Shown: positions 18,273-27,405, counted from the stretch's first letter. The stretch is 64,000 nt of DNA from Brachyspira hampsonii 30446 (GCF_000316195.1 NZ_JH994110.1:786407-850406), one strand, 5' to 3'. Translations and numbers: made by a program. Notes: generated from the sequence alone by a model not told the origin.

Positions 18273-18352
18273 GCAAATTTCTTATTATTATATATAATAA
18301 TGTTACAAGTATATATAAATTACTGTTTATTAATAATAATCAAGGCAAATTT

Positions 18353-18910
18353 ATGAAAAAAGCTAATAAAAATACGAAAAAGATTTCTACCAAAGAAAAC
18401 AATAAAAATAATATATTTATTATTTTTTTTATTATATTTATCTTACTTACTGTATTTATATACAATTTTTATAATAAAAAAATTAATTCCATTTCAAATA
18501 TAAATGAAGTAGATTCATCAGGACTTACAATAGTTATGAAGGCATTACTTAATGAAAATAATCAATTAAGCATCAACGATATAAAAAAACTTATAAGAGA
18601 TAATAGAAAAAATATAGATTATAAAATCAGAGATAGCGAAAGTAAGACTTTATTAATGTATGCAGTATATAATGGAGATACTGAAATAATAAAGGATATA
18701 GCTGAATACGGCAATCAATTAAATGAAATAGACAATAATGGAAGAACTGCATTGCATTGGGCGGTTTATTATAATAAATATGATGCTGTTGTTGCTTTAA
18801 TAGAACTTGGTGCTAAAGATTTCATAAAGGACAATTATTCTCTTACTCCTATAGATATAGCACAGTATGAGGGGTATGAGGATATATATAAATATTTATC
18901 AAATTTATAA
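18353..18910 (+). CDS. ankyrin-repeat protein with N-terminal membrane anchor
   Basis: A 185-residue protein: a Lys/Asn-rich N-terminus, one membrane helix (about residues 22-42, IFIIFFIIFILLTVFIY), then about two and a half ankyrin repeats. The repeats show TLLMYAVYNGDTEIIKDIAEYG, split here as TLLMYAVYNGD and TEIIKDIAEYG, and GRTALHWAVYYNKYDAV with the typical TALHWA turn. Ankyrin repeats bind other proteins; the topology suggests a periplasmic scaffold or inhibitor. The partner is unknown. Confidence 0.75.
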   Translation: MKKANKNTKKISTKENNKNNIFIIFFIIFILLTVFIYNFYNKKINSISNINEVDSSGLTIVMKALLNENNQLSINDIKKLIRDNRKNIDYKIRDSESKTLLMYAVYNGDTEIIKDIAEYGNQLNEIDNNGRTALHWAVYYNKYDAVVALIELGAKDFIKDNYSLTPIDIAQYEGYEDIYKYLSNL

Positions 18911-19019
18911 TAATTAAAATATATTGTAAAAAATATTTTTTAATGTTAGAATTAGTAATCAATATTATAGTTTTTAGAAATTAATAGAATATAAATAAAT
19001 AATAAAAAAAGAGGAAGCA

Positions 19020-20147
19020 ATGAGATTTAGATGTTTAAAAAAAGATATAGTAAAATCTATTGGAGTTACTGAAAATGTTGTTGAGGGCAAAGTAATTTAT
19101 AATATAGAAAGCAATGTACTTTTTCATCTTTCAGGAAATATGCTTACATTGACTGCTACTGACGGCTCTGTTTGGGCTAGAAGCAGAATCATACTTGATG
19201 ACTGTGAGGGTGAAGGTGCAGTTGCTGTATATGCTAAAAAAATAAGTTCAATATTAAAAGAGATGCCTGACGGACTTATTACTATTAATGTAGAAGAAAA
19301 TGAAAAAATCAATATAGAATCTGAAAACGGAAAAACTAAGCACTTAATCATCGGAATGAAAACAGATGATTTCCCTGCTTATCCTGAAAGCAATGGTGAT
19401 ATTAGTTATATAATGCTTCCTACTAAAGAACTAGTTACTATGATTAATAAGACAATATCATCAATAGCTAAAGAACCATTTAAGCCTGCTTTAAGGGGTA
19501 TATGCTTTGAGAAAACCGATTCTAAATTTCTTGCTGTTGCTACTGACGGCAGAAGAATGGCTGTTATAGAGAGAGAGTTTGAAGGTGTAGAAAACGGCTC
19601 TTTTTCAATAATTATAGAGCCTAAAGTATTAAATGAAATACTTGTTACTGCAAATTATGATGATGTAGAACAAGTAAAAATGGGAGTAGACGGACAGCAG
19701 GTTTATTTCCAAGTAGGCAAATATGACTTTGTATCTAGCCTTATAGAAGGAAAATATCCTAATTTCAGACAGGTTATACCAAAAGAGTTTGCTTATAGTT
19801 TTAGGGTTAATAAAAATGATTTATTAGATGCTATAAGAAGAATTGTACCTATGATTAATGATGTTCGTTCAAAGAGAATGATATTAACTGTTTCTGAGGA
19901 ATCTCTTAAAGTAAAAGGTATTAACCAAGAGATGGGAGAATCTTTAGAGGAAATTGATATAAAATATTCAGGAGAAGAGCATTCTGTGGCTTATAATTAC
20001 ACTTATATACAAGATGTTATAAAACAAATTGATTCTGAAATTGTTACTTTTATGGTTAATAAAGATTCTAGTCCTACTATGGTAAAAGAAATAGAAAGAG
20101 AGGATTATTATTATATTATAATGCCTATGAGTATAGGTGAGGAGTAA
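19020..20147 (+). CDS. dnaN: DNA polymerase III beta sliding clamp
   Basis: A 375-residue protein of normal clamp length. Motifs include LFHLSGNMLTLTATDG in domain 1, KPALRGICFE and LAVATDGRRMAV in domain 2, and SLIEGKYPNFRQVIP before domain 3. The clamp encircles DNA and tethers polymerase III and repair proteins. AGGAAG lies before the ATG. dnaA and recF, the usual neighbours, are not here, and I find no DnaA boxes in the 110-base upstream gap, so this does not look like the replication origin. Confidence 0.92.
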   Translation: MRFRCLKKDIVKSIGVTENVVEGKVIYNIESNVLFHLSGNMLTLTATDGSVWARSRIILDDCEGEGAVAVYAKKISSILKEMPDGLITINVEENEKINIESENGKTKHLIIGMKTDDFPAYPESNGDISYIMLPTKELVTMINKTISSIAKEPFKPALRGICFEKTDSKFLAVATDGRRMAVIEREFEGVENGSFSIIIEPKVLNEILVTANYDDVEQVKMGVDGQQVYFQVGKYDFVSSLIEGKYPNFRQVIPKEFAYSFRVNKNDLLDAIRRIVPMINDVRSKRMILTVSEESLKVKGINQEMGESLEEIDIKYSGEEHSVAYNYTYIQDVIKQIDSEIVTFMVNKDSSPTMVKEIEREDYYYIIMPMSIGEE

Positions 20148-20248
20148 TTCATTTTAATAGGAAATTATTATTGAAATTTTGGATTTATCTGTATTTGATA
20201 ATGAATCAAAAAACAGATAATAGATTTTTATTATTTATTGCTCAATAA

Positions 20249-20344
20249 ACAAAAAAGTATGCTAAAAATGATTTGAATAAATTTAGCGGAAGTTTAAAAA
20301 TATTAGAAAAATATCCGCTAGAATTCCAAAAAAATAAGAAATGA
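20249..20344 (+). pseudogene. remnant of VapB-type antitoxin
   Basis: Only the C-terminal 31 codons remain open, reading KNDLNKFSGSLKILEKYPLE and then FQKNKK to a TGA at 20342-20344. FSGSLK followed by a Pro-Leu-Glu-x-Gln segment is the usual tail of VapB antitoxins, the part that inserts into the toxin. The TGA overlaps the toxin ATG as ATGA, the normal layout of such modules. The upstream DNA-binding part is unrecognisable after an in-frame TAA at 20246. Confidence 0.6.
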
Positions 20345-20709
20345 ATGGGAATAATATATTACTTGATACAAATGCAATTATATATTTTCTAAGCGGTAAG
20401 TTTTTATTCGATAGTGAATATAATATATTTACATCAATAATATCGGAAATAGAATTACTATGCTATCCAAAAATAACATTGGAAGAATAAAATATAATAA
20501 AAGATTTTATTAATAGTATTAATATTATAAATTTAGATAGTTATATTAAAAATGAAACTATTTTAATAAAAAGAGAAATTTCTATAAAACTTCCAGATGA
20601 AATTATATTGGCTGCTGCAAAAATAAATAATTTAATTTTATTGACTCAAGATGAAGGTATATTGAAATATAATGTATATAAAAATATACAGATGAAAAAA
20701 TGTTTCTAA
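20341..20709 (+). pseudogene. VapC-type PIN-domain toxin, disrupted by a stop
   Basis: The 123-codon frame begins NGNNILLDTNAIIYFLSG, with the first PIN-domain Asp, continues with SIISEIELL (conserved Glu) and ends with LPDEIILAAAKINNLILLTQ, the second acidic cluster. Codon 50 is TAA (20488-20490), in frame, just after LEE. All other features are intact, so the loss is recent. PIN toxins are metal-dependent RNases, commonly cutting tRNA. With the antitoxin also broken, the module is dead. Confidence 0.8.
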
Positions 20710-20849
20710 GTATAATCGTTTTTTATAAATTATTTTTGTAAAAAAATAGTAAAATTATTGTAAAAAATACTTGCTTAAAATACTTATATAATATATTATC
20801 ATTTTTCAAATAATTGATGATTTTTTGAGTTTCTTATTTAAGAGGTTAA

Positions 20850-21713
20850 TTGAAATATATGAAAATTTTAGGTAATTATATTTATACTATAATAAAAGGT
20901 TTTATAATAGGAGCTTCAATGCTTGTACCAGGTTTCAGCGGCGGCACTATGGCTATGATACTTGGAATATATGATAAATTAATTGCTTCTTTAAGCGGTA
21001 TTTTAACTTTCTCAAAAAATGAAAACTACTTTCTTAAAAACAAACTTAACTTTTTGTTTTTAATATTTTTCTCTGCGGGCTCTCTTTTAGGTATGGTTAT
21101 AATTTCAAAGCCATTATCAAATTTAATAGAGAAATATTATACAGTTTCTTCTTTCTTTTTTATGGGATCTGCACTTGGCGGATTCAATACTGTATATAAT
21201 AAAACTAAATCCTATAAATTTGATTTTTTGAGCATTATATATATTCTTTTAGGAGCAGCAATAGTATATTTAATATCTATAATACCAGAAGGATTTTTCA
21301 GCAGTTCCGGAGATAGAAGTGAGATGTTTATGTACTTTATACTTATAGTAGCTGGTTTAATAGTTGCTATTGCTATGATACTTCCGGGTATAAGTGTGTC
21401 ATATATGTTTTTGCTTTTAGGTATTTATCAGGAAACTATTGATGCTGTTCATGATTTGTATATTCCATATTTAGCACCTTTGGCTATAGGGGCAATTTTA
21501 GGAGTTGTTCTCACTACTAAAATTTTAGAATATTGGATGGAGCATTATGTAAAGTCTTCTTATTTGATAATATCTGGTTTTGTATTAGGTTCTATTATAC
21601 AGGTTTTTCCCGGACTTCCAAAAGGCATTGAATGGGCTTTATGTCCTATAGTGTTTTTAGCAGCGTATTTTCTCATAAGACTTTTGCAGAGATTCGATCC
21701 TGATAATAGATAA
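20850..21713 (+). CDS. DUF368 polyprenyl-phosphate transporter
   Basis: A 287-residue polytopic membrane protein with about eight helices. Both DUF368 signature repeats are present: GASMLVPGFSGGTMAMILGIYD near the start, split here as MLVPGFSGGTMAM, and AMILPGISVSYMFLLLGIY in the second half. This inverted-repeat arrangement marks the family recently shown to recycle undecaprenyl phosphate across the membrane (PopT). The start is either TTG 20850, four bases after AGAGG, or ATG 20859. It is a single-gene unit. Confidence 0.85.
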   Translation: MKYMKILGNYIYTIIKGFIIGASMLVPGFSGGTMAMILGIYDKLIASLSGILTFSKNENYFLKNKLNFLFLIFFSAGSLLGMVIISKPLSNLIEKYYTVSSFFFMGSALGGFNTVYNKTKSYKFDFLSIIYILLGAAIVYLISIIPEGFFSSSGDRSEMFMYFILIVAGLIVAIAMILPGISVSYMFLLLGIYQETIDAVHDLYIPYLAPLAIGAILGVVLTTKILEYWMEHYVKSSYLIISGFVLGSIIQVFPGLPKGIEWALCPIVFLAAYFLIRLLQRFDPDNR

Positions 21714-21725
21714 TATTTTACAATA

Positions 21726-22343
21726 TTAGTTGTATATTATCTTTATATTATAAATATTAAAATAATACGGATATCTGCTGAAAAGCTCTATATTAAAAGT
21801 TTTATAATTATTTGTTTCTTTAAAATTTTTTATTTCTTTACTGCCATTTAAAAAGAAATCAATTTGCAGAAATGAGTTTATATTTCTTTCATTAATACTG
21901 TCATAAATATTTTTTGGTATTTGTATTATGAACAATTTATTTTCTTTTACAGATTTATAATTATTGTATCCATCTGTGATTTCTATATTAAATAGGGCAG
22001 GGTATACATTAATTTTATATGTATTTAGTACACGTCCTAATTTCATTATATTTATTTCTAAAATTTTTATATTGTATTTTATATTTTGATTTGCAGTTAT
22101 ATTTAACTTGATATCTGCATCTTTGTCGAATGTTTGAATATATAAATTATTAGTGTCGAAATTATCATCTTCTAAAAATAAATTATAATTATATTCATCT
22201 TTATGAAATCCTATTATATCAGATTTTTCTCTTTGTATATCATAGCCTTTATATTTTAAATCGCTTAATTTGTAAATATCATCAGCCATAACTGAAAAAA
22301 CATTTATATAAATAGTAAAAAATAAAAAAAGAAACTTTATCAT
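21726..22343 (-). CDS. exported protein of unknown function
   Basis: A 205-residue protein with a signal peptide of about 20 residues ending SVMA. The mature part is rich in Asn, Asp, Tyr and Ile and predicted mostly beta-strand (NLYIQTFDKDADIKLNI, YKINVYPALFNIEI). No lipobox and no known motif. It follows the DUF1877 gene by six bases, so the two are co-transcribed. Probably periplasmic. Confidence 0.45.
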   Translation of the reverse strand: MIKFLFLFFTIYINVFSVMADDIYKLSDLKYKGYDIQREKSDIIGFHKDEYNYNLFLEDDNFDTNNLYIQTFDKDADIKLNITANQNIKYNIKILEINIMKLGRVLNTYKINVYPALFNIEITDGYNNYKSVKENKLFIIQIPKNIYDSINERNINSFLQIDFFLNGSKEIKNFKETNNYKTFNIELFSRYPYYFNIYNIKIIYN

Positions 22344-22349
22344 ATAAAA

Positions 22350-22865
22350 TTACTGGTCAGTCGTAAATATTACAGCCCTATTAGCTTCTGAAGCATTTTT
22401 CCAAAACTCTATGCTTCTGTAAAAATAATCCCAAGTATATTCAAAGTCTTCATCGCTTAAAGTATACTCATAATCTTTTTCATCTATTTTTAGATATTTT
22501 TCTTTGAGATTTTCTTTTGTGATAGTTTCTATTTTTGAGGCAATGTCTTTAACAATGTTTGCTTTTTTTAATGTGATAATATAATCTTCTTCATCATCTC
22601 CGTTTCCGTATAAAACATCTCCTCCCATTATAACAGAGCCTAAAGGATAATTATCATCACCGAATACTAAAAGCCTATCATTAGAAAGGCATCTATGCAT
22701 AGCGTCCCAAGATTTATCAAGCTCATAAATATATTTTTTATGTTTTTCAAAGTATATTTCTTCTAAATATTCAGAAACAAAATCAGGTCTTTCAAGTCTT
22801 GAAGTTTTTAATAATTTATTTAAATCCTTATCGCTTAAAGCAAATAATACTCCCAAACAGCCCAT
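22350..22865 (-). CDS. DUF1877 (YfbM-like) protein
   Basis: A 171-residue soluble protein starting MGCLGVLFALS, the usual start of the DUF1877/YfbM family. It continues with ELDKSWDAMHRCL, a family hallmark, then GGDVLYG and a C-terminal YFYRSIEFWKNAS segment. Function is unknown; members are small cytoplasmic proteins often found singly or as immunity-like genes. Here it leads a two-gene unit with an exported protein. Confidence 0.8.
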   Translation of the reverse strand: MGCLGVLFALSDKDLNKLLKTSRLERPDFVSEYLEEIYFEKHKKYIYELDKSWDAMHRCLSNDRLLVFGDDNYPLGSVIMGGDVLYGNGDDEEDYIITLKKANIVKDIASKIETITKENLKEKYLKIDEKDYEYTLSDEDFEYTWDYFYRSIEFWKNASEANRAVIFTTDQ

Positions 22866-22979
22866 AATTATAACTCCGTAGTAATTATTAATTTTTTATT
22901 AAAAACTTTTCAATAATGATTTTGTAAAACTAAAGGGTTTTTATTTAATATAAAAACTTTTTAATTAATAATTCATACA

Positions 22980-23095
22980 ATTCTTATTAATAGCGGACAC
23001 CCACAAGTTTTTTATTTTTATTATCTATAAAAAAACTTGTTCATAAATATCCCTGCCATTCTTACGAATAGCAGGCACTCACAAGTTTTTTATTT
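22980..23095. repeat. two 38-bp direct repeats with hairpin at the pseudogene 3' end
   Basis: Copies at 22980-23017 and 23058-23095 match at 33 of 38 positions and end in CACAAGTTTTTTATTT. The second copy forms a nested hairpin: ACTTGT (from 23035) pairs with ACAAGT, and inside it CCCTGC-ATTC pairs with GAAT-GCAGG. The second copy overlaps the last codons of the nuclease/transposase pseudogene, so the first copy may be the tail of a second lost copy. Confidence 0.75.
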
Positions 23096-24002
23096 CTTTT
23101 ATACTTAAACCTGTAATTCTGCTTATATCTTCATTACTCATATTCATTTTTTTTTAAATTTAATGCTATGTCTTTTGCTTTATTTATTTCTCCTTGCTCT
23201 ATTCCTTCTTTAATTCCTTCTCTTATTCCTTCTTCTTTACCTAGTCTTCTTTCCTCATCAAGCATTATTTGATTGCCGTATAAATAAGCCTCTTTTTTTC
23301 GTATTTCATCATCATTAATCTGCTTTTTACAAAATTATTATATTTTTTCTGTACTTCTTCCATTATAGGTTTTTCTTTTACTATTTCAGACATAGACGCC
23401 TCCAAATTTTTACTTGTAAATATTTTGATCCAATAATTTAAATCTTTAGATAATACATTTTTCTTAAATTTTTTTAATTCTATTATATGTATTTGCAAAT
23501 GATCAGTGAGAAGTTTTTTATTATTCATCTCATAAAGCATATAGCATGAATGTATATTTTTAGTTTTATCTAAATTAAAATTTAATAGATTTATACTTAT
23601 TACAGGGGTAAGCTCATCATATCTTTCACCATGTTTTAATAATTTACTATAATTAGCAGCCCAATAATAAAGTATGCGTTCTGGAAATCTTGAATTACCT
23701 TGTAATTGTATCTCTATTATAACAACAGAACCATTTTGGGTAATACACTTGACATCAAGGCGTCTGCCCACCTTCGGTGCTATAGTCTATTTTAAATTCT
23801 TATTCTTTTTTAAATTAAAAGGAGTTAATATTTCCACAGAACGAAATGTTTTCATATTAGCATTAAGCATTATAGAATTGATAAAGTCCAAAAGTATAGA
23901 TTCGCTGCTGCCTTTATCAGTAAAGAGATATCTTATAAAATAATCATTCAAAGGATTGAAATATTTTATTTTTGTGGTATTTAATTTTTTAATCATATAC
24001 AT
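23079..24002 (-). pseudogene. PD-(D/E)XK (Rpn-type) nuclease/transposase, broken
   Basis: Joined across its lesions the gene resembles the Rpn/PD-(D/E)XK transposase-like family: NPLNDYFIRYLFTDKGSSE at the start, then DVKCITQNGSVVIIEIQLQ with the Asp and Glu-x-Gln of the nuclease core, RILYYWAANYSKLL, and a C-terminal GKEEGIREGIKEGI helix and ISRITGLSIKEI tail. Three lesions are visible: an in-frame TAG (23787-23789), an A7 run that needs eight (23293-23299), and an A9 run that needs eight (23147-23155). Such proteins promote recombination and are often multicopy. This copy is dead unless the runs are miscalled. Confidence 0.8.
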
Positions 24003-24064
24003 ATTATACTAATAAAGAATGTATTTGTCAAAATTTACAGTTATAGTTATTAAGTATGAAATTT

Positions 24065-24331
24065 TTATAAAAAATAATTAGCTGCAAATATTATTAAAGC
24101 CAGAATAATACTGTATATTAAAGACATTTTTATTTTGATAGATTTAAGAAAATATATAACTAAAAATAAAGCAAAAATTAATGCAGCAATAAAATAATAT
24201 CTTTTAATACCTTCATTTACTATTATTAAACTTATAGAAGCTACAAGATTGCTAATCATAATTATTCTTACCAATATAAGCTGAATTGTTATAGCAAGTA
24301 TATCATCATTATCCGGTTCTTGATTATTCAT
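24065..24331 (-). CDS. small three-helix membrane protein
   Basis: 88 residues: a short acidic N-terminus, then three hydrophobic helices (about 17-38, 45-62 and 68-88). No known motif. It starts 27 bases after the ftsA stop on the same strand and is probably co-transcribed with it. Function unknown. Confidence 0.5.
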   Translation of the reverse strand: MNNQEPDNDDILAITIQLILVRIIMISNLVASISLIIVNEGIKRYYFIAALIFALFLVIYFLKSIKIKMSLIYSIILALIIFAANYFL

Positions 24332-24358
24332 ACTTTACTGCCTGCTATAATGAATATT

Positions 24359-25606
24359 TTATTTAAAAAATTCAGAAAAAGGATTTTTAAAGTTGAATTT
24401 AAATTTACCTTTTTCAGAAGTTTTTTTATGAGGTATATTTACCTGAGTAGCCTCATCTAAACTCATCATAAGTATTCCAATAACAGCTGAATATGCAGGG
24501 TTATTTGCTATATCTCTTATTCCTTCAATTTTATCAGGCACACCTATTCTGGCACTAATAGGGGCAGCACCTTTAACGGCAGTTTGATAGGCCTTAGCAA
24601 GTTCTACCAATCCCGGAAGCAATGCCCCTCCTCCTGTAAATACCATTCCTGCAGAAAGAGAATCAATATACTTCATTTTATTTAATTCTTTTCCGCATAA
24701 ACTGAAAATTTCTTCTACTCTAGGCTGTATAATTTCAGTTAAAACTCTTTTAGGTATAGTACGCATTTGTCCGCTTGCAGTAGGCACTTCAATAATTTCC
24801 TTTTCTCCAACCATATCTATAAATGCAAAACCATGATCTCTTTTTAATCTTTCAGCAGAAGGTATTGTGATTCTTAGACCTTCGGCTATATCATTAGTTA
24901 TATGCTGACTTCCTACAGGTATAACAGCAGTATGCCAAACAGAACCTTCCAAATATACCATAATAGAAGTAGTAGAATGTCCTATATCAAATACCACTAC
25001 GCCAAGCTCTTTTTCATCTTCAGTAAGACATGCTTCAGAACTTCCTCTTATATTAACTATAAAGTCCTTTCCTGAAAAACGCATTTTATTTAAAGTTTTT
25101 CTTAAATGTTCGCTTACATGTTTAAGCCCTGTTATGATATGCACTTTAGTTTCAAGTCTTGTTCCGGACATACCTACAGGATTTTTTATTTCATCTTGTC
25201 CGTCCAAGGAATATTCCTGTTCTATAGCTTCTATTATTTCTCTGTCAGCAGGTATTAGTATATTTTTGGCACTTTCTAAAACTCTTTCTATTTCGGCAGG
25301 GGTAACTTCTTTGTCTTTAGTATTAACACCTATTACACCTTTACTGTTTAATCCTTTTATATGATCTCCGCCTATTGCGGCAATTATATCAGGAGCTTGT
25401 AATCCGGCCATATGTTCAGCTTCATTTATAGATTTTTCTATAGCATTGGCAGCTGCATCTATATTGATAATAACTCCTTTTTTGATGCCTTCGCTTTCGC
25501 TTTCGCCTATACCTATAACATCTAATTTATCATTATTAACACGGGCAATGACAGTTTTTATTGATGCACTTCCTGCATCTAATCCTGCTAAGATTGGCTC
25601 TTTCAA
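24359..25606 (-). CDS. ftsA: cell division protein FtsA
   Basis: A 415-residue actin-like ATPase starting from TTG at 25606, with AGGAG seven bases upstream. Motifs: AGLDAGSASIKTV (phosphate 1), VVFDIGHSTTSIMVY (phosphate 2), VFTGGGALLPG (adenosine). The C-terminus KFNFKNPFSEFFK is the amphipathic membrane-targeting helix. FtsA anchors FtsZ filaments to the membrane and recruits the divisome. ftsZ normally follows ftsA directly; here a small membrane-protein gene follows instead, so ftsZ is elsewhere. Confidence 0.92.
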   Translation of the reverse strand: MKEPILAGLDAGSASIKTVIARVNNDKLDVIGIGESESEGIKKGVIINIDAAANAIEKSINEAEHMAGLQAPDIIAAIGGDHIKGLNSKGVIGVNTKDKEVTPAEIERVLESAKNILIPADREIIEAIEQEYSLDGQDEIKNPVGMSGTRLETKVHIITGLKHVSEHLRKTLNKMRFSGKDFIVNIRGSSEACLTEDEKELGVVVFDIGHSTTSIMVYLEGSVWHTAVIPVGSQHITNDIAEGLRITIPSAERLKRDHGFAFIDMVGEKEIIEVPTASGQMRTIPKRVLTEIIQPRVEEIFSLCGKELNKMKYIDSLSAGMVFTGGGALLPGLVELAKAYQTAVKGAAPISARIGVPDKIEGIRDIANNPAYSAVIGILMMSLDEATQVNIPHKKTSEKGKFKFNFKNPFSEFFK

Positions 25607-25725
25607 GTTTAAACTCCTAAATAATAATATTATGTTAATATTCTCGGTAAAAATAAAAGTATGATTAATGATTATTTTTTATGATTTTATTATGGTTTAA
25701 TTAAATTAATATATAACTTATTAAA

Positions 25726-26223
25726 TTATAAAATAACCCATTTATTGTTTTCATAAGACATTACGAATGTTTGTCTTGCTTTTGAAGTAGTATCTTCTAC
25801 TCTGTCATAAACAGATGAATCGGCATCTATATAAGCCTTTTTTCCTTCTAATTTTATATCATAAACTTTTTCTATTTTAGTTTCAAATTCAAAATCTAAT
25901 GAAGGATCGCTTTGTACATACTCATCAGCATTTTTTATATTTCTGCTTTTTCTTAATACTTCTTTGTAATTTGTAGAATAGAATTTTTCATAAGCTATCC
26001 TCACGCTATCTTGATTATAAGGCAATGAGTAAAACTCTTTCAAAGATGATAAAGCTAGATTTTTTAATTTATCTTCATCATATTTTTTTACTTCTACATT
26101 TTCTTTAAAATCTTCATCTTTTAGAATTATTTCAACTCTTTTAATATTTTCTTTATTATTACTGCTGCTGCATGATATTGAGGATAATATAGCAAATGAT
26201 ATTAATAATATATATTTAAACAT
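25726..26223 (-). CDS. lipoprotein of unknown function
   Basis: 165 residues with a lipoprotein signal peptide ending SISC (Cys18). A charged helical region follows, then a C-terminal beta domain with AYIDADSSVY and a VMSYENNKWVIL ending, a pattern common in SnoaL/NTF2-like or DUF4878-type lipoproteins. The gene starts three bases after the preceding exported-protein gene, so the two form one operon. Location: lipid-anchored in the envelope. Confidence 0.55.
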   Translation of the reverse strand: MFKYILLISFAILSSISCSSSNNKENIKRVEIILKDEDFKENVEVKKYDEDKLKNLALSSLKEFYSLPYNQDSVRIAYEKFYSTNYKEVLRKSRNIKNADEYVQSDPSLDFEFETKIEKVYDIKLEGKKAYIDADSSVYDRVEDTTSKARQTFVMSYENNKWVIL

Positions 26224-26226
26224 TTA

Positions 26227-26898
26227 TTAAAGTCCTTCCAATATAGATTTTCTTGTATTTTGAGGCGGCATAGCTTCTTTTTCTTTTATTCTTGTATCTG
26301 ATGTTGTTGTAACATTATTCATATCTATATATTTTACAACACTTGGTCTTTCTAATATTATTCTTATATCTCCATTCTGCCAAGCTACTGTATTGGCATT
26401 TAGGAAAGCTCCTTTAGAGTATTTGGCATTTAAAGCAGATAATAATTCAAGAAAATCAACCTGATTAGGCTGAAAATTTATGGTTATAGAATATAAAGCA
26501 TCATTTTTAAATATAAAATATCCGCTTTTATAAAATTTATTTTCTTCTAAAGCAAGGAATGTAGCACTTTCTTCAGAATTCAAATCTACAGTACCTGTCA
26601 TATATTGTTTAGGTAAAGTCATAGTATTATCGCTTAATATAGCATTTATTGTGTCTTGTCTTGTTGCTCCTAAAGTAATGTTTTTAAATCCTGTTATAGG
26701 AGTATCTATTACAGCAGGTTTTCTGCCCATTATAGCATCATTAGTTATATATTCATCATTATTCTGATTATTTTCTTCTGTTGTTTGTGTATTATTTTGT
26801 GTGTTATTTTGAGGCGGAATATAAGCATCATTTGTTGCATATTGAGAAAATAAACTGTATCCAAATACAAATATCAAAATAAATATATATTTTTTCAT
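26227..26898 (-). CDS. exported protein of unknown function
   Basis: 223 residues: signal peptide (about 18 residues ending LFSQ), a Gln/Asn/Thr-rich linker (NNTQNNTQTTEENNQNND), then a globular domain of about 130 residues with ITGFKNITLGATRQDTINAI. That part resembles proteins where a substrate-binding helix follows a TLG motif. It ends with a Pro-Gln-Asn basic tail. It is the first gene of a pair with the lipoprotein just downstream. Periplasmic, role unknown. Confidence 0.5.
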   Translation of the reverse strand: MKKYIFILIFVFGYSLFSQYATNDAYIPPQNNTQNNTQTTEENNQNNDEYITNDAIMGRKPAVIDTPITGFKNITLGATRQDTINAILSDNTMTLPKQYMTGTVDLNSEESATFLALEENKFYKSGYFIFKNDALYSITINFQPNQVDFLELLSALNAKYSKGAFLNANTVAWQNGDIRIILERPSVVKYIDMNNVTTTSDTRIKEKEAMPPQNTRKSILEGL

Positions 26899-27020
26899 TT
26901 TTTATCCCAAATTTTTTATTTTATTCTTTTAATAAAACCTTATAAATACAATGTTGTTATATAGTATCGGTTATATTTTATTTCAAAATAGTAAATTTAT
27001 TTTGCTGTTTTTTTATATTA

Positions 27021-27280
27021 GACCTGTTTCAAAACTACTTGACAAACAATTTTATGAGTTTATTATTTTATGCTAAATTAAATAATATTAATAACAATTT
27101 AATTAAATATTTTATATGTTGTATAAATTGTATGTTTAAGCTAGAAAATGCAGTTCTTTTGGTTATTTTATACCAATAAAAGAACTGGGGTTTGGCACGA
27201 CTGTGTGCTTCGCAGCAAAGCCCCAACTATAATTTAAAAATATTAAATAAATATTAATAAATTTAGTTTTGAAACAAGTC
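27021..27280. mobile_element. MITE-like element, copy 1 (260 bp)
   Basis: Terminal inverted repeats GACCTGTTTCAAAACTA and TAGTTTTGAAACAAGTC match at 16 of 17 positions and are flanked by TA on both sides, as expected for a TA target duplication. The interior has no gene. It holds two hairpin-forming stretches: TTCTTTTGGTTAT pairing with an ACCAATAAAAGAA arm, and GGGGTTTGGC pairing with GCAAAGCCCC. A second copy lies at 52357-52557 in the opposite orientation. It fills most of the 507-base gap before 27406; the rest is plain AT-rich. Confidence 0.8.
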
Positions 27281-27405
27281 TATTATTCTTTAAAATTATG
27301 CAATTAAGGCTTATTAATTTAATTAAAAAAATTTGAAAAAATTATGAAATATATTATATTATTATTTATAAAATGGTTTTTAGGAAATTAATCGGGAAAT
27401 TAATT

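Noticed and set aside
18911..19019. Replication origin next to dnaN
   Set aside because: The gap is AT-rich but has no DnaA boxes, and dnaA, recF and gyrB are absent nearby.
27180..27235. A tRNA or structured RNA gene in the GC-rich patch
   Set aside because: No cloverleaf can be drawn; the stems belong to the inverted repeats of the MITE-like element.
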